Assembly: GCF_020497125.1 (NCBI RefSeq) | Contig: NC_059087.1 | Location: 18,881,925-18,945,924, forward strand | Length of the DNA: 64,000 bases | Direction of reading: 5' to 3' | Source of the DNA: Mauremys mutica | Lineage: Eukaryota > Chordata > Testudines > Geoemydidae | In this document: positions 1 through 11,217 of the stretch, piece after piece | How the letters are laid out: each line of letters starts with the position of its first letter | Position numbering within the stretch: the stretch's first letter is position 1 | The notes under the pieces: model-generated | Database searches by the model: none | Told to the model about the DNA's origin: nothing | Seen by the model: the letters and a program-made list of their open reading frames with translations, nothing else | Made by a program: the position numbers and the translations under genes

Positions 1-212
1 TTCTTGGGGGACTTGCTTCCCAGGCCTGAACACCTTTCCTTTCCCAGCCCAGACAGGGGAAAGCAGTGTGGCCCTGTCAGCATGCCCGTGGGAGGCCAAA
101 TGACAGATGGTTCTAGCTTTGACGGGCCACCAAAGCCACACAGAGCCGGCCTCACCCCACTGCCAATGAGAGGAAATGCCTCTCTCCCCCCACCCCCGCT
201 ATTAAGAGGGCT

Positions 213-295
213 TGTCAGGGGTGGGATTCGAACCCATGCCTCCAGAGAAGACTGTGACCTGAACGCAGCGCCTTAGCCCGCTCAGCCAGCATGAC
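213..295 (-). tRNA. tRNA-Leu(CAG)-like sequence, probably degenerate
   Basis: Read on the minus strand this 83-nt stretch has the layout of a class II tRNA-Leu. It has a GGCTGAGCGGGCTAAGGC-type D arm (A box), anticodon loop TTCAGGT with anticodon CAG, a long variable arm, and a T loop TTCGAAT (B box). Stems are imperfect. The acceptor stem GTCATGC/CCCTGAC has two mismatches (T.C at pair 5, C.C at pair 7), the T stem has an A.C at its first pair, and the anticodon stem has one C.A. Internal promoter boxes look intact but folding is weakened, so it may be a pseudogene or a poorly scoring real gene. It lies antisense in the SLC25A1 intron before the exon at 474. The rest of bases 1-473 is intron, and I see nothing else in it. 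Confidence 0.75.
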
Positions 296-473
296 GGCAG
301 GGCCAAGTGGGTGGGGCGTGAGGAAGAGCTGGACTCTGTGCTGTGGGCCCCGCCGGGACGGGGGTATGAATGGGGGAAAGGGGAGGTTGTGTTGTGGGCC
401 ACAAGGTGTTCCTGGGGAGACCAGTGTCATGCTGCTTCCCCTCCTCGAACGCTGCCCCTTCTCCCTGCCGCAG

Positions 474-578
474 GTCTGAAGGGAACCTACCAGGGTTTAA
501 CCGCTACTGTCCTCAAACAAGGATCAAACCAGGCCATTCGCTTCTTCGTCATGACGGCGCTCAGGAACTGGTACAAAG
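474..578 (+). CDS. SLC25A1: SLC25A1 coding exon (fourth from last)
   Basis: SLC25A1 is the inner-membrane citrate carrier. It exchanges mitochondrial citrate/isocitrate for cytosolic malate or phosphoenolpyruvate and so supplies cytosolic acetyl-CoA for lipid synthesis. This exon starts after a C-rich tract ending in CAG and ends AAAG|GTACCC. It is 105 nt (2 nt, 34 codons, 1 nt). It encodes GLKGTYQGLTATVLKQGSNQ and then a segment ending in RNWYKG, nearly identical to what I recall of mammalian SLC25A1 at the end of the second mitochondrial-carrier repeat. Four consecutive exons join in phase (474-578, 1326-1441, 2431-2504, 3362-3476) and give the C-terminal part of about 130 residues. The N-terminal exons lie left of the window. 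Assignment is very secure. Confidence 0.96.
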
Positions 579-1325
579 GTACCCGCGCTCTGCCTCGCCC
601 CCGCGCCTCCACACTGGGCCCTGCCTCTTGCAGGTGGAGAGCCACCCAGCACGGTGACCTGCTGCAGCCAGGGCAGGCTCGGCTGAGCTCCCTCCGAGTG
701 AAACGCGCCCACCGCCAGTTTCTTGTGGGGTCACTTTGACAAGACTGAGGAAGGGCCCGGGGCAGGGCAAAGCTGGGGAGAAGGGAAGCTGGGTTAAAAG
801 CCCAGGGGGATGCAGATGGCGAGTAAGCGGGGACTCTAATGGGATCTGTTCACAGCATCTCCTCCACTGTGCCCCTGCTCGCACCTGCCTGCTGCAGTAT
901 ACACCTATCTCCTCCTGCGCACACTCAACACTGGGCCTGGGCCCCTTCCGACAGTCTGTTCCGAACGAAACCAGCAGGGGGCGCTTTCCCGCCCACTCAC
1001 TGCTCGGCCTGCCCTGGCCTAGGCTTGCGCGTTCCCTGCCTTCCGACCTGTGGGGTCTGAGGGCTCGTTTGCTTTAAAATCTCCGAAAATCTCTGACTCT
1101 CTTGGCCCCTCCCTCTTCTCCAGCTACATGGGGGCCCCCGTTCCTTTCACTGCCCCTCATTGCGCCCCCTGCCTGTCGGGGCCTTTGCAGCTCTCACGTG
1201 CAGCGTCACTCAGTGACGTCCCTGCGCGCTCCCACCTCTTGGTGCTCATGAGCTCTGTCCTTGTCTCTCTCTCTCCCCCTTTTTCCCTCCGCCTGCCCCC
1301 TTTGTGTCGCTCTCCTTCTTCCCAG

Positions 1326-1441
1326 GGGATGATCCCAACAAGGTCATAAACCCCCTCGTCACCGGGATATTTGGGGCCATTGCTGGAGCGGCTAGCGTCT
1401 TTGGCAACACCCCCCTGGATGTGGTGAAAACCAGAATGCAG
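1326..1441 (+). CDS. SLC25A1: SLC25A1 coding exon (third from last)
   Basis: 116 nt between TTCTTCCCAG and ATGCAG|GTACAG. It encodes DDPNKVINPLVTGIFGAIAG and continues to PLDVVKTRMQ. The last ten residues are the mitochondrial-carrier signature P-x-[DE]-x-x-[KR]-x-R of the third repeat. The GAIAGAASVFGNTP stretch is the start of transmembrane helix 5 and is a hallmark of the citrate carrier. The exon starts with 2 nt that complete a Gly codon and ends in phase 0. Confidence 0.96.
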
Positions 1442-1873
1442 GTACAGCGTGTGGCCCCTGGGCTTCTGCTGAGACCCCTTAATTTGCCTCTGGGTGCTCC
1501 ATGTCTGCTGCTCTCATGTGGACCATAGCCGCTGGGCCAAGCGCCAAAATGGGGACATGGCTAAGTGCCCTATGGCGCCCTCCCGATGGAGGAGCAGGAG
1601 CTGGAACTGAGACTGCTCCCCACCAGGGCCCTGTCTGCCCTCGAGAATGACAGCTGGGGTGCCTGGCCCGATGGGCAAGTGAGCCCAGGGCAGCAGTGTG
1701 TCCACACTAGCCATGCTGTGCTCTGTGGCTGTGGTCACCCTATCCTTTGTGGGGTCACGCTACCTTCTGGGGACCTGAATAATGGCCAGCGATTTGCTCC
1801 TAGGCAGACCAGGCCCAGGGCTCCCCTGTGCTAGAGGAACGTGGCGTGTTCCTCTCCTGGCAGTCCCATAGCC

Positions 1874-2156
1874 CAGTGATGCTCAGACCTCAGTGGTTCA
1901 GGAGCCAAATCAGTGTTGCCCGAAAGAGCCACAGTCGTGTGAATTCATGGCTTCGTTTACCAGTTGTGTATTATTCTCCCAGCAAAGTGACTGACCATGT
2001 ATTATTATTTTATCAGCTGTGGTTGGTTAATCGCATAGTAAAAGCATCCTGATTGGTTAATAAGTTGGCTAATTAAATCACACTGCGTTTTAATAACATG
2101 GGCTGCAAAGAGACGCATTAAAGAGCCGCTTGCGAGCCTCAGTCTGAGCATCCCTG
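1874..2156. mobile_element. hAT-like non-autonomous element in SLC25A1 intron
   Basis: 283-bp element with matching ends. The left end reads CAGTGATGCTCAGACCTCAG. The right end, reverse-complemented, reads CAGGGATGCTCAGACTGAGG, so the terminal inverted repeat is about 16 bp with one or two differences. Flanks CCATAGCC and CCGTAGCA match at 6 of 8 positions, as expected of an old 8-bp target duplication. The interior is A+T-rich with no coding potential. It lies in the intron between SLC25A1 exons 1326-1441 and 2431-2504. Confidence 0.7.
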
Positions 2157-2430
2157 CCGTAGCATCCACCCCAAAACACCTGCAGTGGGGCATAGGCCTG
2201 GCCACTGCTATTTGGGTTAGACCCCGTCTAAGCTCCATGCAGACCTCCTCGGGGCCAGGCTCCCGCACAACCAGGCTGGCGAGGGTGGAGGTCACTGCTG
2301 TGACAGCTCCGGCCCCAGAGCCCTTCCGGAATCTCCCAGGACAGCGCCATGGCTTATGGGAGCTGTGCTAGGAACTGTGGCATAGATCCCACCATTACAG
2401 GTCTCTGACCTTTCCCTCTGCTTCCTCTAG

Positions 2431-2504
2431 GGGCTTGAAGCGCACAAGTACAAGAGCACCTGGGACTGCGCCTACCAGATCATGAAATATGAAGGGCCCA
2501 TCGC
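2431..2504 (+). CDS. SLC25A1: SLC25A1 coding exon (second from last)
   Basis: 74 nt between CTTCCTCTAG and CATCGC|GTGAGT. It encodes GLEAHKYKSTWDCAYQIMKY followed by EGPIA, the matrix loop after helix 5 of the citrate carrier. It starts in phase 0, matching the previous exon, and ends after 2 nt of an Ala codon. The AYQIMKYEGPIA stretch differs from the mammalian protein as I recall it (GLQILKKEGLKA), which suggests a divergent lineage. The framework residues are conserved. Confidence 0.95.
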
Positions 2505-3361
2505 GTGAGTCTGGCATCTCATTTCCATGCAAGGGGCTCAGGGCGGGGTGAATGTAGGGAAAGAGGGACAATCCCTCCCCTGCAGCCGGGTGCTGGCGAA
2601 GCAGTTCAGACACGTATGGTGAAATGGGGAACAGTGCCATAGGAGGCAAAGGGATCCGTCACCGTCATGGTTGAAAGGCACCTTACAGTGGGATTTGCAG
2701 AAGGGGGAGCAGGTCACTGGCACATGAGAAGAGGGAGCCTGTCCCTTAGGCATAGGGGACGAGATGGGAAAGGCAAGGGCCTGGTGAATGGTAGGAGTAG
2801 CAGTGAGCCCTGGCTGTGAGAGGAGGAGGGGAGAGAGACTTGTATGGACTTTATTAGCCTCTCTACACATGCCACAGAAGCCCAGGCCCAGAGCCTCAGC
2901 TAGTGTAAAATCAGGGAAGCCAACGGTGACCCACCCCCTGAGGAGGTGGTCTGGAATCTCAAGAAGCGGGTGGTGTGGAGAGCGGATCCTGTGACAGGAG
3001 CGGGGCAGTTGGCCAGAAAGCCCTGACTGGGAATCTTAATAAGTTTGGGGTCTCTGGGTGGGGTTTGCCGGGCGCGAAGCAGCCCTTCCCCAAGCCCCTT
3101 TCATTCCAGCAGAGACTGGGCCGGTCCCCGCTCGTGCGGAGTGTGAAGGTGGAGGGGGGCGGGAGGCTGAGCTGGAGAGCAGGGTGATTCTCACAAAGTG
3201 TGGTTGCAGAGCATTGCCACCATTTTACCCCAGGCTGTCTGCTCTGCCAGAGATCGCTGGGAGCGGGTGGGCTAGGCCTGCTCCCACGCCTGGCCAAGCT
3301 GTGCCTTGCCCTGGCCTGCGTGGGGCTCTCTGCTTACCCATCACCTCTCCTCTCCTGGCAG

Positions 3362-3476
3362 GTTTTACAAGGGCACTGTGCCTCGTCTGGGCCGGGTCTG
3401 TCTGGATGTGGCCATCGTCTTTGTCATCTACGACGAAGTGGTCAAGGCCCTCAACAAGGTTTGGAAAACTGACTGA
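3362..3476 (+). CDS. SLC25A1: SLC25A1 last coding exon with stop
   Basis: Starts after TCTCCTGGCAG. Its first G completes the split Ala codon. It encodes [37 protein letters not shown] and then TGA at 3474-3476. FYKG-x-x-P-R is the conserved [FY]-x-G motif after the third matrix helix, and the rest is transmembrane helix 6 and the short cytosolic tail. The C-terminus has the normal length for the family. No frameshift or internal stop is seen, so the gene looks functional. Confidence 0.96.
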
Positions 3477-5110
3477 GCCTGCCCGCAGCCCAGGGCAGCA
3501 GCACCGTCTCCTCCACCACCGCGGGGCAACAGCTGGAGAAAGATGACCAACCCGGGAGGAATCATATGGACATTTCACCAGGAGCGGTGCCAAGGTTCAA
3601 GTCTCCCGCTTGTGTGAAAGCAGGGAGCTAGCCCTGTGCCCAGCCAGTCAGGCCCATATCAAACCCTGACCACCTTTATTTATAGGAACGAACTGTGGAG
3701 TAGTTTAAATTATTGATCATGTGCTAAAATGATGGGGTGGGGGGAGGGGAATCTATCTGCAAACTTTGCAAAGACCGGCTTTGCCAGCCTGGGGGCGGAG
3801 GGGGCGGGGGAATAGGTCAGTGCCCAAAAGGGAGAAGAGAGGCCAGGATTCTCCAGCCAGATTAGAATTCAGTCCACGTTTCCTTTTGCCTTTGAGAAAA
3901 CAGAGCCAAGCTAGCAAAGGTTTCCACTGAGCTCACTGCCATCTCCCCGCCTCTCCCAGCAGGAGGCGCTGGCTGCAGGGGAGCGATTGCATGTCCCTGG
4001 CTATGGGGAGCTCGCTGCTACTCCAGCCCCCATCCTATACCTGTAGGAGGCGCTCTAGGGAATGGCTGCGAGCCACTCATGGCTAGTCCAGCCCCAGTCT
4101 CGAGAAGCAGGGGTCGCTAGCGGGGATGGCTCCAGCTGCCCCTACCAGAGCTGCCAAGTGCCTCAGTCACAGCATTTTCCTGTGGGAGTCGCTAGGGCCA
4201 AAGAGGATTGCTCGTGAAGTGAGCTGCATGACACACATTGGCCCTTTAGCCTCTAGTTTAAGCCAGAAAGCTGAGTGGAGGCCCCTTGGGGCAGGCAATG
4301 TCCCTGCCTCCTTGAGTCAGGCAGCGTGATCCAGACACGCGCCTTCCTGTGGGAGCTTTGCCTGCCCAGCCACCTCCCCTGGAGGAGAGAGGAAATCCGC
4401 CCTGTACAGCCTCCTGGGAGCACTGAGGGGCTTTGCTATGGAATCTGCAAGGAACCCAGTGCCCAGAACATGTCCTCTACCATCCCAGCCACTCGCACAG
4501 GCTCCTGGCGGTGTGGTAGAGACCCTGCACTGCATGGTGGTGCCTTCCTTTTCCTTTTCCTCGCTGAGGAAACTCATTCCCCGGGGCGTGAAATTCCAGC
4601 CTAGAGTGACCAGGTTCCTCACCTCTCTGACAGAGGCACCTTGTTTACATGTGAGAGGAGGGTGAGAAAGGTGAAGTGCTCACCTGCCACTTGACCTTCT
4701 CTGATTAAACTGCCTCCTTCCACTCTGCCTCACCACCCCCATCCCCTCCGCTCGATACTCCAGTGCTGAGAGCCAGGCAAGTACCTAGCTAGACTAAATG
4801 AACTTCACACGTCGTTATTAACACTTGTACTGTATCCCCCGGGGGACAGGGACCCTGTCCTTGCCCAGTGCCAAGAGCTCATAATGGTTCCAGTGCAGAT
4901 TTGTGCCAAAATCGTGTGTCTGTCTACAACAGTTATGCAGGGGTTTGTCTGTCTGTCTGTACTGTCAGTGACAAATGCAGCCTTAACACTATCGGATGCG
5001 CAGGCGAAGAAGGAAAGCACAGGGAAGAGTCACTTTCCGGCTCTCTGCTCGCAAGCCATTGAGTTTTTTTTTGCATTTGCAACTTGAATAAAATAAGAGC
5101 CTCACTTTAG
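3477..5110 (+). other. SLC25A1: Probable SLC25A1 3' UTR
   Basis: Non-coding sequence directly after the SLC25A1 stop. The first canonical AATAAA on this strand is at 5087-5092 in an A/T-rich context (TTGAATAAAATAAG), about 1.6 kb after the stop. It is followed by TG-rich sequence. Another AATAAA lies at 5484-5489, and a third at about 6731 is followed by GT/CT-rich DNA, so longer transcripts are possible. The end given here is an inference from the first signal. Confidence 0.5.
5087..5092 (+). terminator. Poly(A) signal AATAAA
   Basis: Canonical hexamer downstream of SLC25A1 on the same strand and the first after its stop codon. Which of the signals at 5087, 5484 and about 6731 is used cannot be told from sequence. 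Confidence 0.5.
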
Positions 5111-8100
5111 AACACACTTCAGAATTGAACCAGGATCTGTAAAGCCAGCAATCAACCCTTACGTGCCCACGCACGTGTGCTCGCACCCTGATAGGTATAA
5201 TATTGCATTTACAATCGTTCTACAGTAACGGTCCCTGGCAGCCCACAGTGATCTCACTGTAGCATCTGCAGCCCCCATTGTACCAGGCTGACTAGGCAGT
5301 GGTTACCACGCTGGCAGCCGAGGCAGATGCTTAGTTTTCGTTCCTTCTAATATTTTAGAGTCCAAGGGTTTCTTTTCAAGCTGACTTGTGTAAAATGTGT
5401 TAATGTTGCGCTTGCAGCTGCATGCTGGAGTGACTCTTGCCATTTTCATGGCCAAATGGGGGCGCTCGGGCGAGCACCCCGACAATAAACCAAAGTTGCC
5501 TGTTAACAAAGTCTCCATTGCTCTGTGTGGGTCAAAAGCAGCCCCGGGTCTGTTGCAATTTAAGCCTTTTGCTCGCATCCCTTCAGCCACTGAGAGCCCC
5601 CCACCCCACCCTTGTGTTCTGGATGAGCAAAGGGATGCAGGAGGGGGCCCCAGGCCCCAAATCACTGGTGAATGCATTTTGCCAATGCAGCTAGCTACAC
5701 TGCAGCGACACGGGAATGATGACGTGTTCTGTTACACTGGCTGCAGATCATTTGACACGTTAGCCCATGTATGCTGCAGTCTCCTTTACCGAGTGTCTCC
5801 CCTCCTAATTCCAGGGTACTTACCCTGGGATTGCACTGGTCACCATTAGGTTCCGAAAAGGCTGGGAACTCTTCCCCTCCTCCCCTGTTTTGTGTTTACC
5901 ATCCAGTTCAATCCATTGCCTCAGCATTGTGCTGATAAGGGAATGAGATTTGATGTCCTGTCTGGTCCCTGACTCTTTTCAGATGCTCCCGTAGCACATT
6001 AAGAATGAGATTCTGAATGACTAAAAACTAAACTGGACTGTTTCTTGGGCTCAATGGAAATGTCCAAGAGCTGATGCTGTAAAATCCTTGCTCAGGTGAG
6101 TAGATCCCTTGACTGTGGTGCTGCTAGTGAGGGGATCTGAAAGCCAAGCTGGGTTCTTCATGCCTCCTGACTTCAATGATGGGAGCAAAGATTGTGCCCT
6201 AAATGCAATACAATGAAAATCAGAGGGTGGGGGTGGGTGGGTGCTGAGTGGAAGAGGAGGACATTTGGGAAAGGCCCTCCCTACTGGAGACTAGGTAGGG
6301 TCTTTTCCTGCAGGACCAATGAATTATTTCCTGTGTTGCTTCTTGTTGTTTGGCTTCTTCAGGCCTCAGAGGAGCTGCTCCCTCCTGAAGCTGCCTTTGG
6401 GCTAGAAAGAGACGCTACCAGACAGCTGCCTAGTGCAGGGTCGAGAACTGCTGCCACCAGGCTCCCCTCGGGAAGTGGGAGCCACTGTTTCCTTTAGTCA
6501 CATGCTCTAGGGCAGACTCTACCTGGAGTGACATTTTATGGGTGCGGGCCATTGCCTGACACCCATCCCTCGGGGTGGGTGCCAGAGCCAGGAGAAAGCT
6601 CAGCATAGGAGTGTGTGCACTGTGTTGTCTCTTTGCCTCTGCCTTGGCAGAGTTTGTGTGCTCTGTCTCTTCTACACGTGTTGTCAGCCCCTGCTGCTTT
6701 CTCAGGTTTTACTGCATTCAGAGATTATGTAATAAACTGAAACCTGCTGCAAGCTGGATGTCTGTCTCTCCTTTCTTTTCTGGTGTCTGTGTATCTGCTT
6801 TTTTTGTCATGGATGCTTCTGAATCACATGGCATCAAAGCGCTGGTTAATTTCAAGAATGGAGTATGTGTAGTATCAAAGTTCAGAATTCAAGGGAATTC
6901 TCTTAATGAGCACCCCCTGATGGGGAGAGAAATGTGCTGATTAAGTAGTCTGGTGTTCTGATCAGAGTGCCATGCTGCAGCCATCTGCTGTACTGTTGAA
7001 CACTCACTTTTATCTGAGGAATCACTAGACACGGTACCAGTTAGCTAACCGAAGGCCTAATGCCTTCTGCAGCTGGAGCAGAGCAGGGATGCGGCATGAA
7101 ATGAACAAAGGCACGGTGGTGAATGTGATGCTTACTGCAGCTGCCTGTTCTTCCAAGAGATGCAAATTACCCCCAGAAGTTTGCGGGAGAGACACAGCCG
7201 TCTCTCTGCTGCTGTATGCATCTCGAAGAGCCCAGGAATGACATGTTCCAGTGTACTAGTTCATAGAAGAGTTTTGGTGTGGGTACAAACCCTTGTAAGG
7301 TAAAACGGTGGAATCCAGGGAAGTGCTGCTCTGCCAGGTGTATTCAAATGGATGGGGGGGGAGGGAATCAGTTTTTTTTAATAAATTTTTTTTTTCCCCA
7401 ACCACTGGCCCTGCAAACCCCCCTGGGGATCTGAAAGTAAAGCTCGGTTCTTTCTATCTTAGTGCATCACCTACACTAAAGACTCTGCGGGACAATTTTT
7501 ATCACTACTGCAGCCCCGTGTACTCCAAATACACAGGGGTTATGTTATCCAGGGGACTGCCTAAGTTCTTTGTGGCTTTGAAATCCTGCCTGATCTTCGT
7601 AGTTTCAGACTCGGGTTCCCTATTGGCCAAAGGGAGGAGAGCATCTTGGCTTGTCAGGTGCCTGAGCTGCCTTGTGTTGAGCGATGCAAGTCGGCAGGAC
7701 AGTGTGTGCTTACTTTGGTTGTACAGTGCTGGCCTGCTCTCTGCAACCTGTTGGGCAGCCAACGCAGGGAGCCTGTTTTAAATTGTTGGCAAATCAAGCT
7801 TCGCAGGGGGAACTGGCATGGGGTTCAAAGCACCAAGCCTTTCTCAGCTCTGAACTTGGTTTCTGCCTTTGCTTTGGGAATAGCTGAGAGCTGGCCCAGG
7901 CTGCATTTGAAATCCTGGGCCATGTTCTCTCATAGTGGAAAACAATATGACCAAGAAAACTGCTGAATGGGCCTCACAGGACTTTCCAGTTGCTGAGCAG
8001 AGATGCATGTACCAGTACCAGACAGCACCTCACTAAGCATCTCAGGTCTGGGGCTGGTCCCTAAACCTTGATGGTGCAGGAGCTATCCTTGTTCTGCTAG

Positions 8101-8380
8101 GGTTTAATAGCAGCAGGAGGGCCCTGACTCAACCCCCAGGCTTGCAGTTAAGAAACCATGTAAGGGTCTGAGAGCTGAAACTGTTGCCCTCTGAACAGCA
8201 GGGCAGCTTGGGAGGAACATACAGGCCCAGAGCCTGAACCCATCGCCGTTGCAACACACAAGTAACTTCTCGCTGCTCTTTAATGCCCCTGAGCCAGGCC
8301 TTTGGCTGTATTAAAACACGTTTTGTCTGAATGGGGCTGGCTTACCAAGTGACCCAGATTGCTTTGTATAACTGCCTGTC
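5111..8380. other. Intergenic interval between SLC25A1 and SBSPON-like gene
   Basis: No open frame with splice signals or recognisable protein similarity. It contains AATAAA at 5484 and 6731 (possible alternative SLC25A1 ends), a short T/A tract near 7375-7395, and otherwise unremarkable unique-looking DNA. Confidence 0.5.
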
Positions 8381-8384
8381 CTCA

Positions 8385-8590
8385 TTTTTTACCATTCTGG
8401 TAACGTATATCATCCACAAACGTTATCAGCAGTGATTTTATATTTACTTCCGGGGCACTGGTTAAAATGTTGAATAGTGGTGGGCCTAGTACCAATCCCT
8501 GAGGAACCCTATTAGAAACACCCCCATTCAATGATGATTCCCCATTGACAACTACTTTTTGAGATCAGTCAGTTAGCCAGGTCTTAATCC
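8385..8590 (-). mobile_element. CR1 LINE fragment (antisense)
   Basis: On the plus strand this reads as the reverse complement of CR1 reverse-transcriptase coding sequence. The familiar turtle/bird stretch runs from about 'cgtatatcatccacaaacg' through 'aatagtggtgggcctagta' to 'ccctgaggaaccct'. It is 5'- and 3'-truncated with no usable reading frame. It continues the part of CR1 that ends at 59854 in the right-hand copy. Confidence 0.75.
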
Positions 8591-8599
8591 ATGGAATGG

Positions 8600-8665
8600 A
8601 CTAACAGATGTATTGGAGCATGAGCTTTCCTGGGTGAATACCCACTTCACGGGAAGCATGATGGA
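8600..8665. repeat. Short interspersed repeat, possibly a Penelope-type end
   Basis: The stretch containing GTATTGGAGCATGAGCTTTC and GGGTGAATACCCACTTCAC resembles a repeat end that I associate with abundant turtle Penelope-like elements. It holds a small inverted repeat, GGGTGAATACCC. It is only about 65 bp, so the family name is tentative. Confidence 0.4.
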
Positions 8666-9027
8666 GGGAAGAATTCTTCTGTTTTCCAAGTGCTGTCTCC
8701 ACCAGGCATTCAGTGGGCCATGGAGCTGGCTTGACCTGTTTTAGTGCAGACCAGCTCTTAGCCGCTGAATGGCTTCTTCCCCTCCCCCCCGTTGTATTTG
8801 GTTTTTTAATTAATTCCTTTGCTTCCCTGGCTCAGAGGCGAGCTCCTGCCCAAGCAGATCTGTGCGAGGCGGGGGCCGTGCTGGCTTTAAGACCCGGGAG
8901 CAACCTTCGCCCTGGGCTTGTGGCAGGTGGGGGAGAAAGTAGGTGGAAGGGAGAGAAAGTTTCCCCTGGTGCCCGGCCAGGGGGCGTGTGCAGCGCGGGG
9001 GCTGGCCCCGGGGGATCGCGCTGCTCC

Positions 9028-9033
9028 TATAAA
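9028..9033 (+). promoter_or_regulatory. TATA box (TATAAA)
   Basis: TATAAAGG in a GC-rich setting, 133 nt before the ATG at 9161. It predicts a transcription start at about 9055-9065, which would leave a leader of about 100 nt and exclude the ATG at 9043. Confidence 0.6.
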
Positions 9034-9074
9034 GGCCCGGCCATGAGGCGCCGGGCCGGGCTAGCGGGGCCAGC

Positions 9075-9140
9075 ATGCGGCGGCCGGCGGTGGTCCCCGT
9101 TCCCCCGCTGGGAGGCGAGCGGGCCCCGGGGCGGCGCTGA
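9075..9140 (+). CDS. Upstream ORF in the SBSPON-like 5' leader
   Basis: ATG at 9075 opens a 21-codon frame ending at TGA 9138-9140, 20 nt before the main ATG at 9161 and in a different frame. If transcription starts about 30 nt after the TATA box, this uORF is inside the leader and could reduce translation of the main frame. The peptide is Arg/Pro-rich and probably not functional in itself. Confidence 0.4.
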   Translation: MRRPAVVPVPPLGGERAPGRR

Positions 9141-9160
9141 GCGGCCCGCGGGCGGCGGGC

Positions 9161-9401
9161 ATGGCAGGGGCGGGCGCTGGCCCGGGCTGCTGGTTGCTCT
9201 GCTGGGGCTGGCTCCTGGCGGCCGGGCACCTGCGGGGGGCAGAGGCGGGCTGCGGCCGGCGGGGGAGCCCCCGCTGCTGCCCCGGGCGCAATAACGCGTG
9301 CGCCGACCTCAGCGGGCCCCGGGGCCCCTGCTACTGCGACACTCACTGCGAGAGGACGGGCGACTGCTGCGAGGATTACCCCGGCGTGTGCCGGCGAGCA
9401 G
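9161..9401 (+). CDS. SBSPON-like gene, coding exon 1 (signal peptide and somatomedin-B domain)
   Basis: The protein belongs to the SBSPON family (somatomedin-B plus thrombospondin type-1 domain), secreted proteins whose exact function is poorly known. ATG at 9161 opens a signal peptide (about residues 1-29, core CWLLCWGWLLAAG, likely cut after AEA). A somatomedin-B domain follows at about residues 31-77 with ten cysteines: CGRRGSPRCCPG, then CYCDTHC, then GDCCEDYPGVC. This matches the N-terminus of mammalian SBSPON in pattern but not closely in sequence, so I read it as a paralogue or divergent orthologue. The exon ends GAGCAG|GTGAGT, phase 1. The next exons at 24196, 26535 and 35232 join in phase. 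The first intron is 14.8 kb. Confidence 0.88.
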
Positions 9402-11217
9402 GTGAGTGCCGGGCTAGGGCGGGACCCGGAGTGACTCCGGAGTGACTCCGCCGGAGCGCGAACGGCTCCGCATTGGGGAGCTGCGAGGCCGGTCCCTGGC
9501 CGGGCTAGTTCGGGTTCAGGCGGGCTGGGCTGGTAGCCCCGTTAGCAGCACCGCACTGTGCGCATTGCGGGGCGGGGCGCTAAGGGGGCCGGTTTTTCAA
9601 TGGGGCTTCCCAGCACTTTTTTGCCAGCTGTTTATACCGGGCTTCTGCTGCCTGTGGGCCTGAGGCTGCCGCCGGCTGAAGTCGGGAGCTCCGCTCCGCT
9701 CCCACTGGAGCCGGCCGTGCCCCTGATTCTGCGCTGGGCTTTTCCTCTCTTCTTCGTGTCTAGGGCCGGGGGGGGGGGGTCACCGGACAGCGGCTTGGTG
9801 TCTGCGCCTCCCCCCGGCGAGACCAGCCTGGCAATGTCTCCTGGGCTCTGCTGGGCAGACCCGACGGGGACACTGGCACTAGCAGGTGTGAACGGGGAGG
9901 GGGGTCCAGCTTTCAGAGTTAGGGCCTGGGCTTGTGCCCCGATGGTGACAGTCTGTCCCCGGGCGCTGGTGGGAGGTGTGGTGGGGCCCAAGGCAGGATC
10001 TGCCTGTTAGGAAAGGCCGGGGGGGATTGAACGTTCTGGGGTCTCGCTTCTGTTGGGGTGACGGTTCGGATGGACACTCGTGGCACATACAGCAGTGCCC
10101 GCCCAGGCCCAAGGCTGCATTCAAATCTCACTGGTCCTGGTTTCATCACAGTGCGGTTACTGGAATGTCCCCTTGGACTGTGGCTTATTTCAGCCTGGGA
10201 TTTCTTCCAGTGAAGAGTCTGGTGCTGGCACCAGCTGAGGACAGGATATTGGATGGGCCATTGGTTTGATCCAGTACCAGATAGTGTGTTTAAAGCAGAA
10301 TGAACCTGTTCAGTATCCATTTTAAACTGAAATGTTAAAAGAATCCAGTTTTAAAGTGGAAAAAGTGGAAATGCATTTATAGCTTGAATCTTACTCCCTT
10401 ACTACTCAAAATACACCTTACTCTACTAATGGTCCGGTTGATTTCAGTTACGCTAGTGGTGCAAGGTACTATTTGTTGCTATGTACCTATATGTAAATAG
10501 TTACTATATAGCAGCATGAGTGAAGGAATCAGGATTTCCCCTGTAGTAGTTCTTCTTATACCATGTGCTTCTCTTCTTTTTTGTTTTTTTTATTTCACAC
10601 ATCTCAGCAAGAGTAACCTCCTCTCAGTTAGGTGATGTCTCACTTCCTGTTTGTTTTTCCCTTGAATTTTATTCTTCGTAATCAAGAGTTTAAAAAAACT
10701 CAGTGAAATTCTCCTAAGGTTCTTTTTGCATATCCTGCTGGTGTTCAGTGCATTGGGTTCTGTGAATCACACAGGACATGAATTGCAGTAGTTTAGTACC
10801 TCTAGCTGTATAAAATGTAATACTATGGTCAAAGGGTCTCTGTAATAAACCAGTATTATTAGCTATTCTCTAGCATAATGAGCTATTTACAGTCAGTGTG
10901 TTGTATCTAACTTTGTTTAGTAAATATTAAGTCAAAATATTTGCCATGAAGAATTTATAGTCTGTGAAGTAGAGGGGTGCTAATCAAAGCCTTGTACGTT
11001 AGTAGCATTAAATTGTGTGACCTTATGTCACATGAATCATGCTGTTAACTGGGCTTCACGGCAAGCTAGTTCCAGTGACCTCTGGGTCCTAAACTCCGAG
11101 GCAGAAGCTATAGATTCGCAATGGTATTTTAATTGCTTTCTCTAAGGCAGTTTGCCCCAGTGAAGCTGGGTCAGGTTCAGCGGTGGGCGGAGATGAGAGG
11201 GGACACATGTGCTAGTG

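Larger units (their letters stand above)
8840..9800 (+). promoter_or_regulatory. CpG-rich promoter of the SBSPON-like gene
   Basis: Base composition jumps to very high G+C with dense CpG from about 8840 to 9800, spanning the first exon. A TATA box lies inside it at 9028-9033. The combination of TATA and CpG island is less usual than either alone. The island boundary is judged by eye. Confidence 0.75.
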
